Positions 49,095 through 61,700 of a stretch of 64,000 nucleotides of DNA are shown piece after piece. The translations under genes were made by a program, and so were the position numbers. Under the pieces are notes generated by a model, which was not told where the DNA came from, ran no database searches, and was given only the letters and a program-made list of their open reading frames with translations. Numbering within the stretch: position 1 is the stretch's first letter; each line of letters begins with the position of its first letter. Source of the DNA: Zerene cesonia. Its lineage: Eukaryota; Arthropoda; Insecta; Lepidoptera; Pieridae. The stretch covers positions 7,378,001-7,442,000 of the forward strand of contig NC_052122.1 in NCBI RefSeq assembly GCF_012273895.1, given 5' to 3'.

Positions 49095-51830
49095 AACAAA
49101 AAATAAGTGTTTAGAAATCTTAGCGTGTGCGAATTTGTTTTAGTTGTTGTTTTTTTTTCAAGAAGCGCCTCGGAAAATATTGAATTGGAAGACTGATTTT
49201 AAACACTATGAAGAATAATTTGTAGTGTCGAACGGTCGTAATGTGCGTGTTATGCATTGACGACATCATGGCGTTTGGAGTTGAGCACTTTTCCGTGTGT
49301 ACTCTATAATTCTTGTAGTTTTAGTTGTGATCGTGACGCGATTTCAGTTATAATATAATCAACACTCGTTTTGTAGTACAATTATTAAACCACCATTAAC
49401 ATAACCTTATTTAAGTTTAATTATACCGTATAAAATATAATCGCACAATAAGTGGTAGAAGGGCGTATTTGTTTAATATATCTACTTTTTTATATTTTCT
49501 TAGATGCTAATGATTTTTCTCATCTCGTTTTAAGATTTTTAATTAAACGTATGTAGTAATTGCGCATCCATTTTGACTTGACGAAATTCTAAGTATGTAG
49601 CAGAAATATATTGTGTGGTATATTTATTTGTTATTAAATGGACGTTTCACATTTTATAACAAATTAAATTATATATTATAAGGGTGTGGAAATTTGTTAA
49701 TTGTGAACGAAACAACATAGGAATTGGGTATTTATGGATCTAACCAAAAATGTGTAATTAATTAATTATAAATATTTAGTTATTTTAAGAATTTGTTGTA
49801 GTGAAATCAAGCATTCAGGGTGAGACGAGATTGGATGGAAGTAAAGATATTTATGTATAGATACGCAATCGTCTTGGTTAGGCAAGGACAAGCCTATAAT
49901 TTATTTTCATTAAAGTGAAATGATTAGGCGCTGAATAAAATCGGTGTTGGTTTTTTTTTAATTATGATTTAAATAAAAAATGTGTTATGTAATTGATTGA
50001 TTTACATTACCTGTAAAGGTGAAGATATAATAAGCTATTGACGAAGCACCCTGAATGTTAAAAAAAAATCGAAATGGTTTACTTGGCCCAAAAGCACCAA
50101 GATAAAATATTACATGGATGTATAACGAATTAAGGAAAATATATAATTTGAAGTTGTTTGTAACTATACCAAAATTTAGAATTAATTCAATTAGGTTAAC
50201 AAAACATACGATGTTAAATCATATTTTGTATGTCCTTTTTACTAAAATGTTATAACTATACATTATTGCATCATTTGTCATCTTATTTTCTTTTTTCCGT
50301 ATATGTTTTTTTTCTATGATCTCTATGTATTTCTTATTTTTGTACATTCCTATCTATACCTATATTTTCAATACTATCGTCACACATCAGACATAAACTG
50401 TTTAATAATTTCAACAGACAACATATTTCATATTACAGATCTAATAGTATGTACATATAAAAATATAATCATTGTATGATGTTTCATAATGTTATATGTG
50501 GATTATAATCATATTATGTAGTCGCAAATTCAGGTAAAATGTTCAAATTGGTATGAAAATATTGTAGTGAATTTTGAGCAACAGTTTCGTAATGTGAGCT
50601 TTTCGTGTTTCAACTATTTCTGGGATAAGAAATAGAAGCTTTAGAGTTTTCAGAGCCAAACAGAATGCTAGGGATTTATCCCTTCTTCCGATTGATAGAT
50701 ATTGGAATATATATTACTTATGAATTGTATTAATACTATACTTAAATGATGATATAACATGTTTGAAATGACGGTCTAATTTTTGTTATACTACTGTATG
50801 GGAAATTAAGCAAATGTATTGCACTCGTGTTAAATGCCATTAACGAATTGTATTTTTATACGACTCCTAAAAATGATCTAGTTCAAATGCAAACGCAGTT
50901 GTTACATATTTTGTGATTGATTTCATCTCGTTTAGCAGTTGTCTTTGTAGGCTTATTATTCATTAACCTGCTCTAATTATAATTAAAAATTATAATAAGC
51001 GAAATGCACAGCGAAGTAACGAATATTGCATCGATGTTCAAGAAATCGTAAGTTAATTTCTGCTCGTTTTGAGTATTAGCGGAAGTCTCAAAGCTAATTT
51101 TATTTGTGAAATTCAATAAATGAGAAATTTTCCCCTGTATACAATGTATGTACATGACATCAAACCATTTTGTAGGAATTAACTAATTTTGTTGTTATTT
51201 AATATTATTTAAATTAAAAAAGCTAGTTTGTTTAAAATCTCAAGGTTTCCTACGTTAGCTGCCTGAAAGGTTCCCAACTATATTAATGTACCTAACCGTC
51301 TTTATACACAGTCGTCCGTAATTATATCTAGAATATAATAATATTTAATGTAAAAATGATAAGTTTGAGCAATGAGAATATTTTGTTAAGTCATTTAATA
51401 TCAATGAGAAAAAACTCAAAACTTAGTCTATTTAAAAACAACTTGAATCTCATTTAATAACATTCCACGTCGATCAAAACGACTGATTATTTTCTCGCTG
51501 ATTGTACATTCGAGTACGTATAGGTATTGGGTGTTTTTGTTTTTTTTTACGTTTCTATTTCGCAGTTATATTGAAAAAAAGCAACATTGGAATTAATATT
51601 TCTGCGACGTATTTTATATTGGAAATTACTACCATCTAAATTAATGTTTTCTCCTTCCTCTGTTCCCTTCTCATTTCTTGACTCATGTATACCAAAGTTG
51701 TGAATTTAGAGCAACAGTCATTAATACGTACAAAAAATGTTATCAGTTTAGTACTAATATTATAGAGTAGGAGATACGTTCGTTTTTCTAAAGGATTGTT
51801 TAATTTAATGGATTAAACCATTCAACAGTT

Positions 51831-51869
51831 ACCTTTTGTTATCATTATTATGGATAACAAAAAGTAACT
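51831..51869. repeat. Inverted repeat, about 17-bp stem
   Basis: AGTTACCTTTTGTTATC and GATAACAAAAAGTAACT, about 5-9 nt apart, are reverse-complementary except for one position. Confidence 0.75.
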
Positions 51870-52271
51870 ATGTACATTAAAAATATTGGTAATAACAATA
51901 TAAACCTTTTTGATTTCAAAATATTACACAAATTAGAGAATCTTTATTTAAGCTTTTTATAATAGATTACTTTAACAATCAAATTGGAGTTTAAAAAGAA
52001 TTATAAAGTCAGTAACACAATTTTTGTAAATATTGTATTACTCTAATATATTAATTGAAAATGAGAGTTGTTTCATTTATTTTCCCGTTTTTTTAAATAC
52101 AGGAGGAACATTCAATATAGGTTAGTGCTAATATCAATTAATGTTCTTAAACACAATGTATGCTTGGTCAGATAATAAGGTAATTAATATTTTCCTTATC
52201 ACGTCTTTTTTCACACGCGACATAAAAAAGAACAGAAAAAAGAACCATATTTTCGGGTGTCACGGGTGCTC

Positions 52272-52689
52272 TTCCACCAGGGATGTGCTAAGCAGCTACG
52301 CTGCGAGGATGTAATGCCTAAGCTGTGAAACTATGTGACTGTTTCCACTGATACTAACTGCTATGCTATATAGTGAGTAAGTTGTGAGATGAAGATGCGC
52401 TGCCGCGTAAAAAGATGGACAACATTTCATCGTCCTCCATAAGTGTTTCTTCGCATTTCGAGATGTAATATAACTTCCTGCTTCCACGATAGCATTCCTA
52501 CATTCAGCAACAAACACAGACAATTGTACATACTCCGCCCTGTAAATAGCTGCACCATTCTCGTCCATTCATACCACGCATCCTTCCATATAAAAACATA
52601 ATATCTTAGCTGAATCCGGTTCCACCAGTGTTAAGAGGTGGATTCAAACGCATCCACAGTAACATAGCATAGCACGAGTCTGGTGAAAA
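52272..52689. mobile_element. MITE-like element with imperfect terminal inverted repeats
   Basis: The left end begins TTCCACCAGGGATGTGCTAAG; the reverse complement of the right end begins TTTTCACCAGACTCGTGCTATG. The two stay similar for about 35-40 bp. Length is about 420 bp. The interior is richer in GC than its flanks. The minus-strand ORF at 52,296-52,568 is not a transposase I recognise. A non-autonomous DNA transposon is the likeliest reading; I could not fix a target-site duplication. Confidence 0.5.
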
Positions 52690-53149
52690 ACCCGCTAAAG
52701 CGTCCATTTGCGGAACAATAATTAATTACTCTTTTTTTTACATTTTAGAAACAGAAATGGCAGCTCCTGTTTTATCTATTTAAAAAAAAAGCAAAAATGG
52801 ACGAAATAAAATCAAGAAAAAAATAATTCGTTTTGTAGGTATACATAAATAATCTACAAAAATTGTTTCATGGTATTCCAATATTTGTAATTTATTTTTC
52901 CGTCGTTTTAAAAGTAAAACTGATTTTATTGTAAGTCGTCAATAAACTTTAATAAGCACCGAAATAAAAGCGTTTTTTTTTCCTTCCACTTTAGCACGAC
53001 ACAATTTTTTTACTTTATTTACATGTTTGTGTTGTATCATTTGTATCTAAACAATATTCAGAATGAATATTAGACTTGCACTCCGCACGCGATTTCGACC
53101 GCATAATCGAAGGAATAGATTGACTGATCTGGAAGTGTATACGCATTGT

Positions 53150-53280
53150 TCCCGAGGCATTTACGGGATGGAAACTCTAATTATCTTATTGTCCTTCGGG
53201 TCTTAAACTATCTTTCTACCAAATACCAACCAAACCGTTCCAGTAGTTTAGTTTGTCTGAAAGCGTGATAAACAAACGTA
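53150..53280 (+). repeat. Degraded dispersed element fragment
   Basis: GGGATGGAAACTCTAATTATC, TGTCCTTCGGGTCTTAAACTAT and CTACCAAATACCAACCAAACC, then CCAGTAGTTT. This follows the phrasing of widespread lepidopteran repeats, but is too diverged to place. No gene is implied by the ORF at 53,216-53,446. Confidence 0.5.
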
Positions 53281-54340
53281 AATTCACTTTTACAATATCA
53301 CACAGCAGTGGGTTCATATTTGATTTAATAATGTTGTGGATCTGTAGGTAGTAGTAGTAGGTAATTAATTGTAATATGCAGATGAACGGCATGTTTGGAA
53401 GTATCGAAACGAAAGTAGAGTAAACACTAAATGACCAAGTACCCATTCTTACAGCGGTAGTTGCACAGCGGTAATTTGTAAATTTGTAATTTTATAATAA
53501 TTTAACCGAATAAAATGAGTTTGGTACTGTTATTATAGGTTAAGGTAGAGTAAATACTATAGGCCTATTGCCTCCAAATCATGCAATATACATATTCTAT
53601 ATAATATCAATTGCATTTTAAAGCAAATTTCTAGCAGTCTCATAAAATTACGTTGTGCAAATATATCAAGTGTAAAAGTAAACACCATCCCTACGAATGG
53701 TACGTAACCAAATCGATTTCTTGTATTAATTCATATTATAAGTGTACATGTTATTTTTCATTTTATGACAAAATTTATAAAACCTATATGTGTGAAACTC
53801 AGTATGCGTACTCAGTACTCCAATAATACCAATTAATACATTCACGTTTCACCTTACACTTACCTATATAATATGTATCTAAATTCTAGACTGTAATAGG
53901 GCAGCATTTTAAGGGTTAATTTAACTACATAGCAACATTAAAGTCATGACGTATCGATCCAGAAAATTTTCAAACAATGTTGCCATTGTCAAAATTTTCA
54001 TAATTAATTTTGCAAAAGATACAAATTTATAGTTAAAAATATAGAATTATGTAGTTACAATTAATAGACTAGTAACTTTTATTATTTGTTTATAATACGC
54101 ATGTGAAACTATATGCAAAAAGTACTTTCAATAATGAAATCAAACATTGTTTGATTATCTAATTAAAATTTTAAGCTAAAGTTTTAAAAATATATGTATT
54201 TTGTATTTGGATGCTAAATAATTAAACATGATGTCTTTATTTTACATCTTATTATTGTATATTAATTGCTGTAAAAGTTCGATTAAAAATAAAAAAGATG
54301 CCTTTCAATATATATTTTTATAATGGCAATCATCTATAGC

Positions 54341-54367
54341 TCACCAGGCGCTAGCGCCAACTGGTGA
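54341..54367. promoter_or_regulatory. 27-bp dyad with a 12-bp perfect GC palindrome
   Basis: GGCGCTAGCGCC (54,347-54,358) is a perfect palindrome. It is flanked by TCACCAG on the left and CTGGTGA on the right, forming an outer inverted repeat slightly off-centre. It stands in AT-rich DNA, 1.2 kb before the first known rno exon. It may be a dimeric protein-binding site, but could be the core of a small palindromic element. Confidence 0.5.
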
Positions 54368-54619
54368 CTAATTTCGGTAACTTCTTATTGATATCTCTCA
54401 CCGAGAGTTCATGTTAAAATTTTAATATTTTGTGTTACATATTTACTAATTTTATGCTTATTTATTATGTGTTGGTGAATAATTTGTTGTTCATTGTGAT
54501 GAAAGGATAATTTCCCCTAAATGTTCACGCTATATAGCAAGTGCCGTTCGGAACCTATGACATTCAATGAACTCGATGTGCGTTTTGGCCATTTTACTTG
54601 GCTTGCGTTAGTGATTCGT

Positions 54620-54670
54620 ATGTAGTCACGTGATCAGTCAGTGGATTTTGGATCAATGGCGCCAAATTGC
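54620..54670 (+). promoter_or_regulatory. Candidate rno promoter elements: E-box, E2F-like and YY1-like sites
   Basis: CACGTG at 54,627-54,632, and AATGGCGCCAAA at 54,655-54,666, which reads as an E2F consensus (TTTGGCGC) on the minus strand and overlaps an ATGGCG core of the Pho/YY1 type. The region is 0.9 kb before the first known rno exon, where a non-coding exon must begin. The assignment to rno is inferred. Confidence 0.35.
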
Positions 54671-55567
54671 TTATATAGAAAATGTACGTACAATAAAACC
54701 TGTTTGAAAGTAATTAATATCATAATTAATATAAAATCGACCAGTGTACTATACATGTATACATATCTATAGGTTTATTGAAATGTAGTTGAACAAAATG
54801 ATGCGTAGGACTAACGTCAATCTGGCAACAATACAGTGCTGCTATCTATGTTGTCAATTTTGTTATGTAGTTTCAATGGAGAATATCTTTGTGATAAATA
54901 TTTACTGTTAAAGTTCCACAAAAAGATATTACGGGTACAGTTTCGTGTCGGGTCTTATTATTTTACGTGTGATTTCTTTTTATTCGTGTGATTATTTGCA
55001 TAAATACATCAAATGCTTCGTTTGTGTTCGATAGTCCCATGGAGAACGATACACAGGCCCGCCATACATTTTACTCGGGCAATAGTGAAACGTCAAAAGA
55101 AATTATTATTCATTTCCCTCGTATATTCTAAAATGATGAATTATTATTGAGAAATTAAGTAGAACAGGTATTTGAAGCACTTTTCTGTAATCGTTGTTAT
55201 AGGTATATTGCACTGAACAAGTTGACATTTTGTTTCTTACGTCAAAAACATTTTCATTACAGTAATCTAAAAGAAATGGATAATTGTGATGTTAATATGA
55301 AAGTTTGTGTGGTTAAAGTGTAATTGTTATTGTATTTCTTCTGATTTACCATAAAAGATTAGCATATCCATCACTTGACATGAAATTGTAGTGCATCACT
55401 TTTTATTCATAAAAATTTTCATTATCACATTTGTGCACTTCAATTTTAGTACTAATAGTACCTGAGAACCAACCTTAGTACTAACATACAATATAGAATC
55501 AATTTCAAGAAACTCAAAGTTACTAGTTACAAGTTAAAAATTTGTCACTTTATTTTTTTTTTTGCAG

Positions 55568-55714
55568 GCTGTACTTGTTGGTGTCTTGTGGAAAATTGAA
55601 GTACCATTATGTAGCAAACTATGTGACATTTTACACAATGTTATTACCACGCTCAAAGTGTAAAGTAGTGTGGGGATCGTGAACATGTAGGTTGTGACAA
55701 AAAAACTATTAAAG
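55568..55714 (+). promoter_or_regulatory. rno: rno 5' UTR with a minimal start-stop uORF
   Basis: A strong acceptor (T-run then gcag) ends at 55,567, so this is the second or later exon. It runs to the start ATG at 55,715. ATG at 55,685-55,687 is followed directly by TAG, a start-stop element in frame with the main ATG and 24 nt upstream. Its context (AAC ATG) is good. Confidence 0.55.
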
Positions 55715-58700
55715 ATGTCGTTGAGAGGCACAAAGCGGACAAGTGGGGTCCGCGGGGACGAAGCAGGCACATCTAAACGCCGCAGAGTGGAGTCTGAAGA
55801 CGCACTCTGGCAGCTTCGGCCTGTGAGTGACCTCAAGATGTCATCCATTTATAACAGAAATGCCTCTGAGGCACCTGCAGAACTATTCAGGTTTGTGCTC
55901 TTTTTTTATGAAGTGCTTTATTTTTGATAATGTTGTGATACAAGAAACAAGTGTATAAAAGTATAAAAATCATTTTCTATGCATATGCGATTGTTAGTAA
56001 ACAAGTTAATTAGGAAATGTATCTAAAGAAAATATAACGGCAAAATGCTATATGCTCTTAATTATAAGTATTTTTATTTATATATCATATGAAATGCACT
56101 GCAAATGTTATATTTTACGTGAAAAAGGAAATTTTAAAAATACAGACTTTCTACAACTGACTTTTTAAAAATACAGACTTGTTTTATCATGTATTTATAA
56201 AAAATAATTTTTAAAATTTTCTTTTACTTTATAAGCTGTTGCAATTTGAATTATAGTTATATGAAATAAATTTATTTGCTCAGCAATTGATATTAGTTTT
56301 CCCTTAGTGCCATCTGCTGTGTACATACCATTATAATATGATATACATAGTTATAACCTTGTATAATGCATCATTCATTTATATGAACTAATTATAAAAA
56401 AGGGGAAGCTTGATTTTGATTGTGATAATATACATATACAATATATATATATATATATTTTTTATGAACAAAAATACATTTGAGATACTCATATAATAAT
56501 TTAAACAAATAAAATACATCAAAAGAAGCTTTCTTCTTTAAGTTCTATTTTGTCAAAGCATAGTTCTATTAGTTTTGTTGAAATTCATTTAAAATATTTG
56601 ATAAATTCAATTTATTATGTTTTTTCAATGTTAATATTATATGGCATTTTTTGCATTTCTTCCATTGATATTTAATAAGACATTGCAAGGATCTTATATT
56701 GATGTTTATATATAAAATTACAATATATATAAATTTGAGTGACCATGGTGCATCTACATCTACGAGATGTACTATGATCGCTAAACATTATTTAGTTATT
56801 TTATATAGATGTGAACAAAATTGATTTTATGAAAATATATAAATTAAAGTGTACCAACTATTTATTAATTTTTAAAGTTTGTAACATAGAAGAAGAGATA
56901 TTTTTAATAACATGCAAAAATTCATTTTAGCATCTAAAATTTATTGTAAGTGCGATAATTAAAACTCATATGCAGAAAAATATGTATTCAAGCTGTTTTT
57001 TAGTAACATGTGTTATAATAGTTTGTAATAAAGACCACCAGCTATTGTATTTATATTTAAAACATGAAAAAAGCTCTGTCTTTAAGTTACATAATTTCAG
57101 TACTTAATTAATGTATAGAATAATTTAATTTGTGTAAGTATTACTTTAATTATCCATAAAAATATCAGAATGTACTCTAAGCAAAGCAAATGTAAGAATA
57201 TTCATTGTTATGTCAATCATTTCATACACAGGCATGACTATGTTGATCCATTCGTAACAGTTTTGTTTCACAAAAATTTCAGGAAAGATTTCATCTCTAT
57301 GATGAAACTAGCTGATTCTGAGCCACTAACACCGAGTGATTACTGGATTATCACAGATACATGGAAGCAAGATTGGGAAAGAGGGGTACAAGTACCCGTC
57401 AATCCTGATTCTTTGCCAGCACCTAAAGTCAAAATCATTAAAAATCCAAAGCCACCAAACTTTGTTGAATTTAAATTGTGAGTATCAAGCAACCTGGATA
57501 GTTTATATGGCTTAAAATATTTTTTATGATATATTTATTGTGATGGTATTTTATAGACCCAAGGACAAATACATTCATCTTACTAGAGATGCCCACTATC
57601 AAGCGGACAAACACTTGCTCAGCACAACACCGACACAGGCAGAATCTGCTTGCAGTTACGACCTTGATGCCATGGACACAGCTTGGCTGAAGTTGTTGAA
57701 TGCTGAACGTGCAAGAGCTGGTGCAGCAGCTATCACAGAAGATCAACTTGAAAAAGTGATAGAAGAATTGGAGGTAATTTTTTTATGTCAGATAATAATT
57801 TAGGCTTTTGCTTAAATATTGCCTAAAATGTGTTAAGACAAATGTACAAAGTATAAACATATTTTTTACATATTGTGTTAAATTCAAATTAAGTCTTGAT
57901 TAAAAAATATATATAATTTTATGTAAATTAAGGACTTAATCTTATATTAAGCAGGTCAAAATCTAAGTAGCATAAATATATAAAATAAAATTCGGATTAA
58001 CAGAAAACATTGTGTTTTTAAAAAAAATTATGATACATAAGATGTATCTCTCCTCTATTAATGGTATATAGATTGCTTGCTTATGTGCACCTACAACTCA
58101 GGGTTAGGCAATTTCATTTCTAATATGAACTGCAATGATGTGTCTGAAATCAATGAAATTCAATGAAATCTTCAGAGTTACCAGATCATTACAATTTCCA
58201 CCTCTTCAAGTCTAGAATGAATATGCTCATTCTAGTCAGGCATGCCCCTTCATTGATTGCATCACTGCTTAATATCAAATGAGATAGAGAACAAACATCT
58301 GATTGTTAACTAAAAAAAATAATAATAAAGCTGTAGATCTACATTTACAAAGTAGATTCCAGAAGTTCATTGAGAAGCTGGACTTTAATTACAGTAAATA
58401 AACAACCATTTTTTTTTATATCTACGTTTGTTATGTTTTTGGATACCATTTGATTAAACATCTTTAAATTATTTATTTATTTGTGTCTTTTTTAGTGTGA
58501 ATGTTATACATTTGATTTTTCCTTCACTTTTTAGTGAAGTTGTACAATTGTACGATTTGAGAGAGACTAAGTTACAATAAAAGAAGCTGTGTGAACAGAA
58601 CTTTTTTATAAAAACAAATTTGTTTTATTCCGCTTCTTTTACTATAATTTTTTTTTTTTTATTATTTGTACATTCACATAAACAACCTTTGACTTTTATG

Positions 58701-61700
58701 AATCCTTAAAACTAATAAAAATTCCTAAACAAACATTGCAATTTAACAAACAATCTTATGGGGAATATATATACTTAATTTATGTTGTTACAATTATGAT
58801 ATGCAACTAAAATTGAATACAATAGATCATATTAAGAACTCACACACAGTGGTACATGTTTTTACACCTAAGTTGAAACATTTTGGTTTATAAAATAATC
58901 CTAAATTATAAAGGAATGGATCTAAATGAAAATGTTTAATTTTCTGTATAATTTGAATAAAGTTTGAGTGTAATAAAATTCTAGATAATTGAATAAGTAT
59001 ATAAATAAAATGAGGATGTATGGACCAAGGCCATATATATATTCATGTATTAGTTCTTAGAATAACTATGCAAGATTTTGTGTTTTAAAATCATAATTTC
59101 TGCTCATTTTTTAGTTTATTATAAGAATTGTTCAATAACTTAATTATTGCCTCCAGGTACGAACATGGGAGAAAATTCAGTCAATTATAAAATCTGAAGA
59201 GGGTTTGGGGCTTGAATATGACGAGAATGTCATATGCGATGTATGCAGATCTCCTGATTCTGAAGATGGTAATGAAATGGTATTTTGTGATGAATGCAAC
59301 ATCTGCGTGCACCAAGCCTGTTATGGTATTACTGTTATTCCCGAAGGTAAGTTTTTTAAGTGTGTATGCTATTGTAACAGTCACCTCATAAATTACTTTT
59401 TGACATGAGTTTATTTTTGTTACAGGACAGTGGTTGTGTCGTCCATGCCGAGCTGGTGTCAAACCAGATTGTGTTTTATGCCCAAATGTAAGTGGTGCCA
59501 TGAAGTGCACCCCTTCTGGTCATAAGTGGGCTCATGTTAGTTGTGTTCTTTGGATACCTGAAGTGTCTATTGGTTGTGCCGAAAAAATGGAGCCTATTAC
59601 AAAAATAGGATCTATACCCCAGTCACGCTGGTCCTTAGTTTGTGTTTTGTGCCGTGAGCGAAAAGGAGCCTGCATACAGTGCTCTGTAAAGACTTGTAAA
59701 ACAGCCTATCATGTTACATGTGCATTTAAACATGGGCTAGAGATGCGTGCCATTATTGAAGATGAAAATGCTGATGATGGTGTTAAATTGCGGTCATATT
59801 GCCAAAAGCATAGTGTGAATTCTAAAAAAGAAAAGTGTACTGGTTCTGGTGAAGAAGAGGAGGAGTCGAAAAGAAAGCGTCGTAAAGATATGACTTCGGA
59901 GGAGAAGAGTCAAGCTAGAGCAGCTCGTCTACAAGAAATTGAGGCTGAATTCGATGAACATATTGGTATCAATGATATTAGCTCTCATCTTGATGTTGAT
60001 CAAGATGCCATAAGCTACATCTATAACTATTGGAAGTTGAAAAGACGGGCTGGTCACAACCGGCCCTTACTACCGCCAAAATCTGACAACAATGAATTAT
60101 TAACTCATAGACAAGAACAAGCAGATCTGGAAAAAATGAAGAAGTTTGTTCAACTTCGTCAAGATTTAGAGAGAGTACGAAATTTATGTTATATGGTTAG
60201 TCGGCGAGAAAAGCTTTCCCGATCCTATTTTCGGATGCGCGAACAAACATTTCACAAACAAATTGCTGTCTTATCAGCAGATGTTACTATATCCGCACCT
60301 GAATTGTCTGCAATTATTGAGGCAAACCATGGGCCTTCCATTTACGATAGGTTGTATTCCGGTCCAAACGCCCCAGATCATGAAAATGATTTTGATGATC
60401 TCCTTGCACGAATAGCTCCGCAGGAATCGAGTGACGATAAAAAGAAAGATCGCAACGGTCTTGTAAGGAGTGCAAAGTCAACGAATCCATACAAGAAACT
60501 TTATGTTAATGGATCTCGTAGAGGTGGTGTGTACACTGGTCTCTCTAGTGAGGAAAGTGGCGCAGAGATAAGTCGTTCTAGTAAATACCGAGGTAGAGCC
60601 ATAGGTTCAAGTACAGATGATGATGCAAAGAAATTAAACTCTTCAAAGAAAAAAGTTTCACCCAAAGGAAAAGGTAAGAAATCACCTAAAAAATGTGATC
60701 AACGAAAGAAAAAAGTACCACAATCAAAAGCAATAGTGGAAAGTAGTTCTGAAGATGATAGTGTAAAACCAAGGACAAAGAAGGATCAATCACGTAGCAA
60801 GACTCTTCAACAAATGGAGAAAGAAATGGCTGCTGGTAGAGTGGGAGATTCTGGATCAGACAGTGATGAATTAATTCCAATACGATCAACTCGAAACAAT
60901 AAGTTCCCAGTAGATATATATTCTGATAGCAGTGAAAGTGTGAAAGAGGCTAAGGTCAAAGTTGAAAAATCACCAAATGAAAATGATTCTTTACAATCAT
61001 TGCCTAGAACAAAGGCAGCAATGAAAGAATTCATTCCTAGCCAACCTGAAAACAAAACTTCAGCAGATACCAAACCTTCACCTAAAAAGAGAGGTAGAAA
61101 GCAAATAAATAAAGACAAGAAAGTATTAAATAAATCTATTGAATCTGACGATGAGGCAAAAGATAAAGAAAATATAAAAATTGCTAAACAAAAAGATAAT
61201 CCAACAGATTTAATAGTCCCACAACGCCAAGCTGCTAAGAAAGCTTCTGAAAATATGCGTTCAACCACTGCATCTAAGAAAGAAGAAACTTGTACAGAAA
61301 AGCCAGTGAGTAGTGATGATACTAAAAATAAACAAAAAGCCACTCAAGTCAAGGCCAAGGGTAAAGAAATTAAGGATCCTAAACCAGCAAAAGTTGGCAG
61401 GAAAAAATCTTCAAAAGATCAAAAAGAGACTATCGCTTATGTACCACAAAGGCAGGCTGCGAAAAAAGCGGCAGCACATATTAAGAGTGGTCTTGGGTCT
61501 AAAGTTCCAGTCGTTGAAACTGTTGATGCTGACAAAAAGAAAGATGTTGACAAACTAAACACATCTAAATCTCCCAAGAAAGAAGACACAAAAAGTGCCA
61601 AAGTTATCAAAGAAGAAAGTTCAAGTTCCTCATCAAACTCAAGTAGCAGCAGTTATTCTTCATCTTCTAGTTCTGATGAAATTAAAGAAAAACCAAGTAT

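Larger units (their letters stand above)
47946..55567. other. Intergenic region between RhoGAP68F and rno, including RhoGAP68F 3' UTR and rno promoter
   Basis: No gene recognised. The left part should be the RhoGAP68F 3' UTR; AATAAA at 49,089-49,094 followed by a GT/T-rich stretch is the best poly(A) candidate I found. It also contains an octamer cluster (48,109-48,143), an imperfect inverted repeat (51,831-51,869), a MITE-like element (52,272-52,689), a degraded repeat (about 53,150-53,280), and the rno promoter candidates near 54.3-54.7 kb. The rno 5' non-coding exon must lie in the right part. Confidence 0.55.

Noticed and set aside
52296..52568. A 90-codon ORF within the MITE-like element
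   Set aside because: I see no transposase motif; the element is too short to be autonomous.
60807..61343. A 178-codon minus-strand ORF opposite rno
   Set aside because: It is the antisense shadow of Lys/Ser-rich codons in the giant rno exon, as are the other minus-strand ORFs there.
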